This document shows positions 30,663 through 39,705 of a stretch of DNA of 39,705 nucleotides, piece after piece; within the stretch, counting starts at the first letter, position 1; every line of letters begins with the position of its first letter. Location: the NCBI GenBank assembly GCA_019347905.1, contig JAHWKJ010000003.1, positions 1-39,705 on the forward strand, in the 5' to 3' direction. This stretch comes from Planctomycetota bacterium. Lineage in GTDB: Bacteria; Planctomycetota; Planctomycetia; Planctomycetales; Planctomycetaceae. The position numbers and the translations under genes are program-made. A model generated the notes under the pieces. The model did not search any database. It was not told the origin of the DNA and worked only from the letters and a program-made list of their open reading frames with translations.

Positions 30663-33600
30663 TCATCCTGCGATCAGCAGTCGGACCGCCTGCCTGTCCT
30701 CCTGGGTTCCAAGCTCCTCGGCAGCGACCTCGGGCAATGAGTCCACAACGGCCAGCGCGAGCTGAGCATCGGCGATCAGCCACGGGTCGCTGGGACGAAT
30801 TCGATCGGCATTTATCAGAACCGCCACCCCATCTCGGAGGCGTGCGTGGTCCAGCCGCTCACGATTGAGGAGATCGAGGATTGTTTCGCGAAAGTACCCC
30901 GCGGCAGGCGACTCACAGAACGACGCAGCCCAAGCGACGGCGAGGTTCTTCAGGTCCCGCGGCGCCCGGTCAACGAGCTGCTGACGCGACACCAGAAGCG
31001 AGTACGCGCGCACGAGGCGCATGAGATCGCTCGATCCATCGCTGTTCCGCAGCATCGCAATCAGAACAGCGGCCGGATAGAGTGCCGGCTCACCAAACGG
31101 CCGCCGCTGCTCTTGCGGAAGAGCAAACCTCGGCGCTCTTTGTTCAATCTCCGGCCACCATCCCGGCCGCGGCAGCTTGCCCTCCCGCACCCAGCGCCGC
31201 TCATCGGCGCGCCATTCGGCGCGGTCGGCGATCGCCTTATCCACATCTCTGCGGTTCAGAACGTCGGCCGCCAACACGCCGGCCTTCTGGAGCGGGGCAA
31301 TGTTCACCCGGACGCCGTCGTTGATGTCCGGGACATAGGCCGATTCCTGGCGGACGAACTCCGAAACCGTCTGCGGCGGCGGTCGGCGGCCGTCGAGGCT
31401 GGCGACCTCGTCGTAGAGTGGCTGCTCCGCGAGCCACGGCTCCCAGCCGGCCGCCTCGGCGCACGACCAGGACTCGATCTCGTTGCGCACGCCCTTCGCC
31501 CGGGCGGTCCGGTCGCGGACCTGGCGGTTCAGATCGCAGATCTCGGCCTTCAGCTCCTTCGAGCGGAGCTTGAGCTCGTTCAGCTCCTGCCGGGGCGGCG
31601 GCGGGTCGGTCGAGATTTCGGCCTCGCAGTCGGCCAGGTCCGCCTTGCGGGCCTTGATGTCGGCCTTGATTGGGGCCAGCACTGTCGCGTCGAACCGCTT
31701 CCACCAGACGTCGCAAGACCCTTCAAGCGCGCCTTCGACCATCGCCTTGGCCTCGCGGCAGATGATCGGCGCCAAGTCGGCCGCCGTCGGCTCTTCGGGC
31801 AGTGCCGCGGCTTTGGGCGGCTTTGGGCCGACGGCGGCGCAGTGGTGGTCGAGCCGCTCACAGGCCTCGGCGATCCACGAGCCGAGGTCCGGGTGCAGGT
31901 CCGCGCGGGCGGCGGCCCACAGCCACTCGTCGAGGACGTTGCGCCTGACCGTCTCGCTCAGCCGCCGCAGCCAGTGGGCCTTGAGCGCCAGGCAGGCGTC
32001 ATCGATGGCGTACTGCCGGAGCGTCCCCTGGAGCTTTTCGGGACCGAAGCCGCAATCGATCACGTCGGCCAGCTTCGTGTCGAGCGCTTTGAGCTCCTCG
32101 AGTGTCTCCAGCAGCTCCAGCCGGCGGCCCTCCTGGCGGTCGCTGCGGACTTCGGCGGGGACGGCGAGGACACCCCGCAGCTCGGTCTCGTGCCGTTGCC
32201 GCAGGACCCCCACGTACTGCGTGCGGATCTTGGGCAGCAGGTCGCCGTCGAGCCGGTGATAATAGGCCAGGCAGGCGAACGCGGCTGCTCGGCGAGCGGT
32301 GAACGTTCCCGACTGAATCTGCCAGGCGATGGGGCGCTTCTTGAACTGGCTCGCGTGCTGCTTGAAGAATTCGATGGCGAGCCAGGCATCGAGCAGCTTG
32401 CCCATGACTTCGGCAAAGTCGCCGGCGTCGATCTCCTCAGCCCTCAGCCGCTCCTGGACTCGCTCATCCAGGGTCGATTCGTTGGCGAATGGGGTGAGCG
32501 GGATGATGCCGTCCGGGTCGGCCCAGTCGGGGACCGGTTCGCCGGCTTCGATCTGTTTGGGCCAGCAGTGGCCGAGCAGGCGAAGTACCGTGACAGTGAT
32601 GCGGTCGGCCCACAGCCGGCGTTCCTCGGGAAGGCAGCGCCAGCCTTCGGTTTCGATCCCTTCCTTGAGGAGCCAGTAGACGGAGATTGGATGGATCTCT
32701 AGTCGCTGTGACAGTTCTTCAAGAAATGAGTCCGGTGGTATAGCAATCCGCGCACCGACAGCTAATGCCTCACCTTCATCTTCATCTTCATTGACTGACT
32801 GGTCAGGCTCAGGTTGGGATCTGCCAAGGGGCCCGGCACCGAAGTGCGTTCTCAAATGAGAGCGAAGCAAATCAAGCTCTGCACGTTCTAACGTACATCG
32901 TGAGTGGTCGATGAGCCTTGCGAGTGCGTCTTCCGGGAGCCTGATTGAATCGCCAAGCGACGGTGGTTGGTCGTACGAAGTGAGCAACGGATACCAACCG
33001 GAAGGTGTCCCAGTCTCGTAAGTGACCTCCATAATAGCAGCTTCATTGAGTTGGAACGAGCTAACAACAGCTCGCTCAAGACAGGCCGCGACAGTGTGAC
33101 GCAAAGCGCTAATGCACGCCAAACGAAGAGTGAGCTCTTGCCTAAATGGCGTTGCGCATTCGAACGTGATGTCAGTCATTTCGCGGCAGCTGATTTCACA
33201 CGCCTTGCATTCGCGGGCAGTGGTTACGAGCGGTTGGCAGCCAAGATGCGAGGGCCAAGGGAGTAAGGGCGGATAGCCTTCCGAGAAGACGATCTTCTGG
33301 CTGAGCGACCGAAGAAGATAGGTAGCAACGCGCGAGTTAAGAAATGCGGCAGTGGCCGATGTAACTAATGAAGAATTGAATAACGGGAAAACTCCACTGC
33401 TGATGTTTGTGAAGATACTGCCGGGATATAAATATCGTAATCCCAGAGACCCTGATGCGACCTGGGCATACCAATATCCTGAGCGGCCGTAGAATTGTTC
33501 ATTACGGACAACGCTCGGGGGAAATGCTTTGACGCGCGCGCCGTTATACTCCCACTCGACTGTAAACGTGTTTGGTCCCCACCATCGCGAGTAGCCACCT

Positions 33601-34484
33601 CCGTGGGCTGCAGGTCGCCATCGGTCGGTATGACCTGCTTCCCAGACTGTGCGTATGAATCGCTCCTTATCAGCCGTTGCAAGCCCTTGGCGAATGGACG
33701 CGAAATTGCCAAGACGCTTGTCCTGCTTTAGCAACGCAAAGAAGTCCTCGCGCAAGTAGTACACAAGTGGAGCGCTGGGAATGCCCACGAAGTCACTTTG
33801 AGCAGGATGTGAAACGGCTGCTTCGAAGTTACCGGAGATTGCCTGACGAAGTAGAGAGGATTGTTCGTCACAAACTCGAGGGGAAGCTAGCCGACATGCC
33901 CAGAGCCTATGCAGAGTGGATGGCGGTTGCATGCCCAGCGTGAAGAGCAGTGGCGCAACGGCTGCATTGCCAATCTCCGAAAAGGCGTATCGTCCGAGAT
34001 GCACGAGGGTTTCTAGGGAAGTGTCGACGACCAGACCACGAAACGAATCACATCTCGTTGGCTGAGAGGCATGGTGATTGACAATTCTCAATTGGGCGAA
34101 CGCACGAAGGAACATCCACGACTGCTGGGTCACCATTGCCACCCGGCCGCCCCCGGCAGCGAGTTCCAGATTGCGGAGAATGAATGCGGCGTACATATCC
34201 CGCTTGGCGGGCTTGAAGTTCCGCTCGACGTACTTCTTGAGCGCTGGCCCCATGTTCTTGCTGCCCATGTACGGCGGATTGGCGGCCACCACGTCGTAGC
34301 GCTGGCTGAGCAGGTCTACCAGCCGGAAGCCAGCGCGAGTTTCAGCGCCGAGCAATTGATCCAGAAACTCGCCCGATTCGCGCGCCCGCTCAGTGAAGGC
34401 GTCGATGGCTGCCTTCGCGCGGTAAAAGAGCCGGTCGCCAAACCCTTCGTCAGAAATCTCGTGGAACGGCAACTGGCCGCGCAA
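30663..34484 (-). CDS. Open C-terminal piece of PglX after the TAA
   Basis: If translation restarts (TTG 34484 is the first plausible codon; 14 further in-frame sense codons lie between the TAA and it), 1273 residues remain open. They include YDVVAANPPYMGSKNMG (methyltransferase motif IV), the target-recognition region, and a long extension with DGIIPLTPFANESTLDERVQERL, a predicted coiled coil (around KADIKARKADLADCEAE and QELNELKLRSKELKAEI) and a helical C-terminal 170 residues. It lacks SAM motif I and could not methylate alone. Whether it is expressed is unknown. The stop TGA lies four bases before the SMC-like ATPase start. Confidence 0.6.
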   Translation of the reverse strand: MRGQLPFHEISDEGFGDRLFYRAKAAIDAFTERARESGEFLDQLLGAETRAGFRLVDLLSQRYDVVAANPPYMGSKNMGPALKKYVERNFKPAKRDMYAAFILRNLELAAGGGRVAMVTQQSWMFLRAFAQLRIVNHHASQPTRCDSFRGLVVDTSLETLVHLGRYAFSEIGNAAVAPLLFTLGMQPPSTLHRLWACRLASPRVCDEQSSLLRQAISGNFEAAVSHPAQSDFVGIPSAPLVYYLREDFFALLKQDKRLGNFASIRQGLATADKERFIRTVWEAGHTDRWRPAAHGGGYSRWWGPNTFTVEWEYNGARVKAFPPSVVRNEQFYGRSGYWYAQVASGSLGLRYLYPGSIFTNISSGVFPLFNSSLVTSATAAFLNSRVATYLLRSLSQKIVFSEGYPPLLPWPSHLGCQPLVTTARECKACEISCREMTDITFECATPFRQELTLRLACISALRHTVAACLERAVVSSFQLNEAAIMEVTYETGTPSGWYPLLTSYDQPPSLGDSIRLPEDALARLIDHSRCTLERAELDLLRSHLRTHFGAGPLGRSQPEPDQSVNEDEDEGEALAVGARIAIPPDSFLEELSQRLEIHPISVYWLLKEGIETEGWRCLPEERRLWADRITVTVLRLLGHCWPKQIEAGEPVPDWADPDGIIPLTPFANESTLDERVQERLRAEEIDAGDFAEVMGKLLDAWLAIEFFKQHASQFKKRPIAWQIQSGTFTARRAAAFACLAYYHRLDGDLLPKIRTQYVGVLRQRHETELRGVLAVPAEVRSDRQEGRRLELLETLEELKALDTKLADVIDCGFGPEKLQGTLRQYAIDDACLALKAHWLRRLSETVRRNVLDEWLWAAARADLHPDLGSWIAEACERLDHHCAAVGPKPPKAAALPEEPTAADLAPIICREAKAMVEGALEGSCDVWWKRFDATVLAPIKADIKARKADLADCEAEISTDPPPPRQELNELKLRSKELKAEICDLNRQVRDRTARAKGVRNEIESWSCAEAAGWEPWLAEQPLYDEVASLDGRRPPPQTVSEFVRQESAYVPDINDGVRVNIAPLQKAGVLAADVLNRRDVDKAIADRAEWRADERRWVREGKLPRPGWWPEIEQRAPRFALPQEQRRPFGEPALYPAAVLIAMLRNSDGSSDLMRLVRAYSLLVSRQQLVDRAPRDLKNLAVAWAASFCESPAAGYFRETILDLLNRERLDHARLRDGVAVLINADRIRPSDPWLIADAQLALAVVDSLPEVAAEELGTQEDRQAVRLLIAG

Positions 34485-35995
34485 TGCGTCCTCGCGAAAC
34501 TCGGGGAAGAGGTAATTGGCCTCCCGTTATTCGCGGACCTGACGCTCCCAAGTCGCGTGCTCCTCGCGGATGATCTCGCGGAGGTCCTGCGCCGGCCGGG
34601 CCAGGCTGCCGATCTCGTCGATATGCTCCATCGTCTGAGCGAACTTCCGCAGGACACGTGCGACAGACGGCTCCTTCTCGAACCCGGCCAGAAACTCCTC
34701 CCACGCCGGCCCCTTCAAGTGGCTGGCGGTGGCCGCAACGAGGTTCGTCGCCGCGCCGGCGTAGTCGAACGCCCGCTCGGCGGCCTTCATCCACAGTGCG
34801 ACCTCGGCGATCTGCACGCTCCGCGGGTCGATGTCGATGCCGTACAGGTTCCGCGTCAGGATCGCGTCGCAGATTGCGTCTGGTTCGGTCAGCTCACCTT
34901 CTTCCTCGTACATCGCATAGAACAGGTCGAATGCCTCCAGCAGAAAGTGCCCCGAGCCGCAAGCCGGGTCGAGGAACGTGATCTCCCGGACTGATTTGTG
35001 TTCGACCGGCGCCCGGTCGGCGTCGCGGACGTAGTACTCCCATTCGTCGCACAGCTTCGACTCGGGGTGCATGCCCATCCACGTCGCGCCCAGCGAGTTC
35101 TGCACGAGGAACCGGACCATGTAGCTTTCGGTGTAGAGCTGCGTGGCGGGCACGATATCGGCGCCTTCGATCTTCGCCCCCTTCTTCGTGCGGACTCTCT
35201 CGAAGACGCGGTCCTTCTCCTCGGTGTTCCAGTACTGGTAGGCCCAGCCCAGCGCATCGGAGCGCTGAACAGTCCGGCCGGGCCGGCTGACGTGACCGTC
35301 GCGTCCGGCCCGTCCGGGGCACCCCCGTGCGGCTCGTTCTCCTGGGTCGCGCCGCGCGGCTCCGGCTCGGCCGCCGGGCGGATGCGGTACTTCTGCAGCG
35401 TCACGGGATGGAGGCTCACCAGGCCGAAGCAGTCCAGGAGCGCCGCGGGCGACGGCCGCAGCGCCACGCCCGCCGCCTCGGCTTCGAACAGCAGCGGAAG
35501 CTGACGCGCCCGCTCGCGAAACACCTGGTCCAGGAGCGCGAAGCGGCCCTCGTCCTCGCCCGCACACATCTCGGGTCGCCGCTGCGCCAGCCGGTGGTGC
35601 TCCAGCGAGCGCCCGCCGTAGACATCCTTCTGGAGGATCACCTCGTCGATCAGCCCCCGCGCTTCCATGCACCGCAGCGCCAACAGGCGATTGGCCCAGG
35701 TATAGGCCGTCTCGCGGAGGAACTCGCCGATCGCCTCGGCACGCTCGACGCCGGCCTCACGGCGGACGGCCAGGTACGCATCGACCACTGTGCGGGCCCG
35801 GCGGTCCTCGGCGGAGATGTGCTGCGGCAGCTCGTCGCTCGGCACCGGCTCGCGGTCGCGGCGAACGCCCAGCCCGGCCAGCCGCTGCTCCAGGTCGCCC
35901 GGCTGCCAGTTCCCGTCGCGGTCGTAGCGGCCTTCGAGCAGGTGCCGCAGTTCGAGGACGATGGCCTTGAGGAGTTTGCGTTCTGCGGGCGTCAT
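30663..35995 (-). pseudogene. pglX: BREX adenine-specific DNA methyltransferase PglX, broken by a frameshift and a stop codon
   Basis: PglX methylates adenine in the BREX host motif and is required for both self-marking and defence in studied systems. It starts at ATG 35995 (MTPAERKLLKAIVLELR), 16 bases after brxC. The N-terminal frame runs to ...AGLFSAP; one missing base at about 35256-35260 shifts the frame, after which DALGWAYQYWN continues in the next frame. This middle part holds SAM motif DPACGSGHF and NLYGIDIDPRSVQIAE. It meets an in-frame TAA at 34527-34529; the same frame resumes immediately as REANYLFPEFREDALRGQLPF and contains the catalytic NPPYMGS. Corrected, the protein would be about 1777 residues, long for PglX (commonly about 1200). 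Bases about 32690-34150 have lower GC and match the target-recognition part. Sequencing error cannot be ruled out, but two independent lesions make a real pseudogene likely. Confidence 0.88.
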
Positions 35996-36011
35996 GGCAG
36001 TCGGGTGTCGT

Positions 36012-39000
36012 TCAACGAAGTTCCACGTCACAGCCGCCGCCGAGGAGCCGGCACACGTGCTCGTCGAGCTTGCGGTTGAGCTGCTGCCACTCATCGAGCG
36101 TGGACACGCGCGTGACCGTGGCCACGTCGGTCATGCGGACGGTGCAGACCTGGCGCGAAGGCCGTGCGCCTTCGCCGGGCGTCGTCCCGCTGCCTGTGGT
36201 GGTCTGCGCGCGGCGGGCGGCGTGCTCGGCAATCCGGCGGCCAAGCTGCACTACGAGCTGCCGGGCCTGATCGGGAAATGCCGCGACCTGCGCGGGCAGG
36301 GTTGCGCTGTCGAGCTGCTCGCGCAGGTTCCGCAGCGGCTGGGCCAGATTCGACTCCAGGGTCGCATCGAGCTGTCGCTCGGCCAGCTCACCTGGCAGCC
36401 GCTCCAGCACCTGGTCGAGGATCCCGCGCGCCTCACATCGCCAGGAATCGAGCACGGGAGCCAGTTCGAGCTGCGCCTGGGCCTTGCGACTCTCCAAGGC
36501 ATTCCACACATCGCTTTCGGCGAAAGAGGCGGCCGCCCGTGCCGCGCGATAGTCGCCGAGCAGCTTCGCCAGGGGCGATGCGGCGTCAAGCCGGTGCTCG
36601 ACCGCTTCGAGATGCGCGACGAAGTCGCTTAAGTCTTTGAAGAGAATCGCGTGCTGCTGCCGGAACCGGGCGTGCCGCTGGATGGCCTCGCGGCCGACCG
36701 CGAGCGTGTCCTGCCGGGTGTGGATCTCGTTGACGCGATGGACGGGGTTTGTCAGCTCGAGGACGATGTTCCAGGCGTCGTGACCCTCGCTGAAAGCGGC
36801 CGGCAGCGGCATCCCGGAACCGGCCGTCCACAGCCTCACGGCTTCCGCCTGGGCGAGCACGTCGCGTCCGAGCTGGTCGGCGGCGGCGGCCAGGGCGGCG
36901 GGAGTCTCGTCGATGTTGCGGGTGCGGGCCAGCTTCATCAGGAACTTTCGGGTCTCGGTGAGGACCTCGGGATCGACCTCGCCCTCCTCCAGAATGAGCT
37001 GCGTGCGGTCGAAATTGCGGGCGACGCGGAGCGCGTCGACGACGTCGCGGTCGGCGGGGTTCGAGTACTCCTTCTGGCCGATCGAGAGCTTCACGTTACC
37101 GCCTCGGACGAGCGCCGCCACGCCAACGCGGACCGCGTTGGGATCCCAGCCGTAGCCGATCCCGCACAGCGTCTCCAGCAGGTCCTTACCGTGAACGCGC
37201 TTGCCGTCCTTCTGTGCGGTGGCAAGCTGGATGCGGATGGCATCGAGCAGGGGCGCGTGCAGGTCCACTTTGCCGGCCTTATCGAACAGCCTGAGCGCCG
37301 CGAGTTCGCGGGTCGTGTCGGTCTGGCCGGCGAGGACGTCCTGAATAGCTTTCTGCTCGTGCGTGATGCGGACCGGGACTTTCTCGAACCGGGGATACAG
37401 CGCGGGCCAGCAGGCGGCCATCCCGCCGCGCAGGGCGCCGCCGGAGGTCTGGCCGGGCTTCAGCCCGAGCAGCCGGCTCATCCCCTGGAACACGAGGTGT
37501 CCCGTGCGCAGGCCCTCCTTGAGACCTTCGACCACGCGGCGTTCGAGTTTGACCAGATCGTCTGTTTCGCGCTGCATCGCGAGCTGCCGGGCCTCTTCGG
37601 ACTTCCGCGGATCGCCTTTCCAGTTGCCGATCACCTCCTTGACGGCCAGAAACCGGGCGAGGTCCCGATCGAACGCGTTCACGCGTCCGCACAGGAAGAA
37701 GATCGTGTTCTGGTCTTCCGAGCGCAGGCTGCGGTTCTCCAGGTCGGCCAGCGTCACGCGCCCGACGGACAGCGGCGTATACAGCTTGAGCGTCACGTCG
37801 CCCTTCGTGCCCGTCACAGGATGGTCGTCAACCATCAGTTTGAAATGGAACTCGTGGTCACGGTACGACACCACGTCGGAGTCGAGCCAGCGCCGCCAGG
37901 GCGTCTTGCCTGACTCCTGAATGAAGTTGTCGCGAAGCCCCCGCTCGCGGTCCTGCAGCATGTACTGCTGCTCGGTGGTCGTGACTTCTTCTTCGAACGT
38001 GCGCTTCTCGCCGGTGAGGAACTCGAACTCTTCGCCGATAGGGGCCACCAGCCCGGCCGCAATCAGCCGCTCCAGTTCCGGATCGATCCGCGCGAGGACG
38101 GCCGGCAGGTCGTCATCGGCGCTTTCGACGAGCAGCCGGGCGATGTTGTCCCTCGTCCGCGGAATGAACGATAGCTCGCGGATAAGGTACAAGACCTCGG
38201 CGACCCGGGTCGTCAGCGGCGTCGCGCCGGGCACGGTGTCTTTCAGCCGCAGCAGCTCCGTGCGCACGTCAGGGCTGATCTCGCCTTCACCGGCGAGATT
38301 CGCGTAGAGCTCGTCGAAGCTGACCAGTTCTCCCAGGCTCTCCTGGAGGTAGCGTCGCCGCCCGGCGCGGAGGATGTCCTGGGTGATGGCCAGCAGCGTG
38401 CGCGTCGAACCCGACATCTGCTCGCCGCGGCCGCCCTTGGAGCGGAGCGACTTGACGATCTCGGGCACGACGTGGACCTGCCACGGAAAGAACGGGTAAT
38501 ACGTGGCGAACTTCTCTTTCGTGCAGGCGGGGAGCGTGCGGCTGGCGACGTTCGCCGGTTCACCCAGGCCGCGAATGACGCCGCCCCGCCGCTCGTACAG
38601 CTCCTCGACGGCATCGTGTCCGGCAATGCTCTTGCGGAACAGCCGGTCCTCGAGCACCAGTTCGATATTCTCGGTCGTGAGGGCTGGCTTGAAGCGGAAC
38701 CGGCCTTCGATCTTCTTGAAGTCGCTGTCCAGCGCGCGGGCTTCCTTGTAGATCGAGCCCATGTCGCCGTGGGTCGTGACGACGATCCAGATGCGGCCCT
38801 GGCCCCGCAGGGCGGCGTCTTCGACCAGGGCCTGGAGCTGCGAGAGGCGGCTGGAGTCGTCTTCGATCCACTGGCCGGATTCGTCGAGGACGAACAATAG
38901 CCGCTGGGCTTTCTTCCGCTCCGCCTGGCGCTGCTCCATGTCGCTGAGGATCGTGTCCACCAGGAATCGCACATTGTGCAGCTCGCCGCTCTCGGCCTCG

Positions 39001-39695
39001 CGCAGCGCGCGATCGACGCTGTCGGAGGAGGGGAAGACGTCGGGAGCGACTTCGCACGCCGCAGCGTACAGGTGCGAGCGGTAAAACGAGAGGTTCTTCT
39101 GGATGTCCGGCCAGGCTCGTCCGGCGCGGGATTCGACGGCCCGGTGCAGCCGCTCGAGCTTGCCCTGCCGATCGAGCTCGGCCTCGATGACCCGCGCATA
39201 GAGCAGGTTACCGCTGTATCCGCGCGACAGGTAGTACTGTGAGAGCAGCAGGCTGGCCAGCGGCCGGCTCCGGCTGTCGGCGAGCGTGTTGAGGTTGAAG
39301 GCCAGAACGCCGGTTTCGCACTGGTCGATCCGCGAGAGGCTGCGGAGGATCGAGCCGCGGCGCGGCGCGTCGGACTGGAGACGGGACTCGAATCGCTTCG
39401 CGGCCGGGACTCCGGCCAGCATCGGATTGCTCACCAGCAGCGAGGCGATCTTGGCGAAGTGCGATTTGCCCGATCCGAAATACCCGGAGATCCAAGTGCC
39501 GATCTCCGTAGTCCGCTGGAGAAACGTGTCCGTGTAGTGCTCCAGCAGGTCATCCAGGTACTGCTCAATCAGCGGTGTGACGACGTAGCTGCCGATCTCG
39601 GCAGCCAGCTTGCGTTCGTCGTCCCGTTCGCCGACCTTGATGACCGGCTCAATCTTGTCTTCAACGGGCGTGGCGAACAGGTCCCCGATTCTCAC
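36012..39695 (-). CDS. brxC: BREX P-loop ATPase BrxC
   Basis: 1227 residues, full length for BrxC/PglY, a large STAND-like P-loop protein that is a core BREX component. The N-terminus (MRIGDLFATPVEDKIEPVIK) matches where family members begin, supporting GTG 39695, ten bases from the window edge. Walker A is GYFGSGKSHF (71-80); LLFVLDESGQWIEDD (266-280) is Walker B. Later signature regions include SRLLGLKPGQTSGGALRGGM and the conserved YGWDPNAVRVGVAALVRGG. The downstream pglX start lies 16 bases after its TGA. Genes upstream (brxA/brxB or brxF/brxE) would be beyond the window. It is intact, in contrast to pglX. Confidence 0.94.
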   Translation of the reverse strand: MRIGDLFATPVEDKIEPVIKVGERDDERKLAAEIGSYVVTPLIEQYLDDLLEHYTDTFLQRTTEIGTWISGYFGSGKSHFAKIASLLVSNPMLAGVPAAKRFESRLQSDAPRRGSILRSLSRIDQCETGVLAFNLNTLADSRSRPLASLLLSQYYLSRGYSGNLLYARVIEAELDRQGKLERLHRAVESRAGRAWPDIQKNLSFYRSHLYAAACEVAPDVFPSSDSVDRALREAESGELHNVRFLVDTILSDMEQRQAERKKAQRLLFVLDESGQWIEDDSSRLSQLQALVEDAALRGQGRIWIVVTTHGDMGSIYKEARALDSDFKKIEGRFRFKPALTTENIELVLEDRLFRKSIAGHDAVEELYERRGGVIRGLGEPANVASRTLPACTKEKFATYYPFFPWQVHVVPEIVKSLRSKGGRGEQMSGSTRTLLAITQDILRAGRRRYLQESLGELVSFDELYANLAGEGEISPDVRTELLRLKDTVPGATPLTTRVAEVLYLIRELSFIPRTRDNIARLLVESADDDLPAVLARIDPELERLIAAGLVAPIGEEFEFLTGEKRTFEEEVTTTEQQYMLQDRERGLRDNFIQESGKTPWRRWLDSDVVSYRDHEFHFKLMVDDHPVTGTKGDVTLKLYTPLSVGRVTLADLENRSLRSEDQNTIFFLCGRVNAFDRDLARFLAVKEVIGNWKGDPRKSEEARQLAMQRETDDLVKLERRVVEGLKEGLRTGHLVFQGMSRLLGLKPGQTSGGALRGGMAACWPALYPRFEKVPVRITHEQKAIQDVLAGQTDTTRELAALRLFDKAGKVDLHAPLLDAIRIQLATAQKDGKRVHGKDLLETLCGIGYGWDPNAVRVGVAALVRGGNVKLSIGQKEYSNPADRDVVDALRVARNFDRTQLILEEGEVDPEVLTETRKFLMKLARTRNIDETPAALAAAADQLGRDVLAQAEAVRLWTAGSGMPLPAAFSEGHDAWNIVLELTNPVHRVNEIHTRQDTLAVGREAIQRHARFRQQHAILFKDLSDFVAHLEAVEHRLDAASPLAKLLGDYRAARAAASFAESDVWNALESRKAQAQLELAPVLDSWRCEARGILDQVLERLPGELAERQLDATLESNLAQPLRNLREQLDSATLPAQVAAFPDQARQLVVQLGRRIAEHAARRAQTTTGSGTTPGEGARPSRQVCTVRMTDVATVTRVSTLDEWQQLNRKLDEHVCRLLGGGCDVELR

Positions 39696-39705
39696 GGCGG
39701 CGGTT

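Noticed and set aside
30846-32702. 618-codon plus-strand frame opposite pglX
   Set aside because: Shadow of the PglX C-terminal part, whose composition and operon position are coherent.
36651-37913. 420-codon plus-strand frame opposite brxC
   Set aside because: Shadow of BrxC; no motifs and no start context.

Overview
This GC-rich window (roughly 65% G+C by eye) most likely comes from a planctomycete. It carries a Tat-exported DUF1501 protein, a very long transmembrane Ser/Thr kinase with a helical C-terminal repeat region, a PL1-type secreted lyase with a Ca-binding tail, small secreted proteins of unknown function, and abundant intergenic palindromic repeats. No rRNA or tRNA gene, CRISPR array or integrase is visible.

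Left half (1-21190), chromosome-like: a possible short transcription unit with a perfect Shine-Dalgarno and a strong terminator (431-643); a Ser/Thr kinase (815-4525) and a degenerate GGDEF protein (4625-5569); a small membrane protein, arfB and pyrE on the minus strand; an ACS-type MFS transporter followed by a shortened PL1 lyase; a small Tyr-rich secreted protein, a metallophosphoesterase and tsaD; two genes of unknown function; dnaE on the minus strand; then divergently a DUF1501 protein and a secreted protein. At least four kinds of palindromic (REP-like) element lie between these genes. One runs into the end of the lyase gene and one sits inside the dnaE reading frame.

Boundary (21190-21850): remnants of an SDR gene and a DapA-family gene, which once formed a GTGA-coupled pair, lie beside a TTTTGCGGC tandem array. 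This looks like the scar of an insertion or rearrangement.

Right half (21851-39695, minus strand, read right to left): a tightly packed BREX phage-defence operon in the order brxC - pglX - SMC-like ATPase - AAA_21 ATPase - DUF4276 - pglZ - brxL. The order follows type I BREX, with three extra ATPase/Toprim-like genes between pglX and pglZ. Two features stand out. First, the BrxL homologue keeps its AAA+ core, but its usual C-terminal Lon-protease-like part is replaced by a complete Ser/Thr protein kinase domain with intact Lys, HRD and DFG motifs. This brings a kinase into a type I-like BREX, where kinases were known as PglW of type II (Pgl). Second, pglX carries a one-base deletion and an in-frame TAA, and has a lower-GC middle section that looks like an exchanged target-recognition module. 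brxA/brxB would lie beyond the right edge if present, so the system cannot be typed fully from this window.
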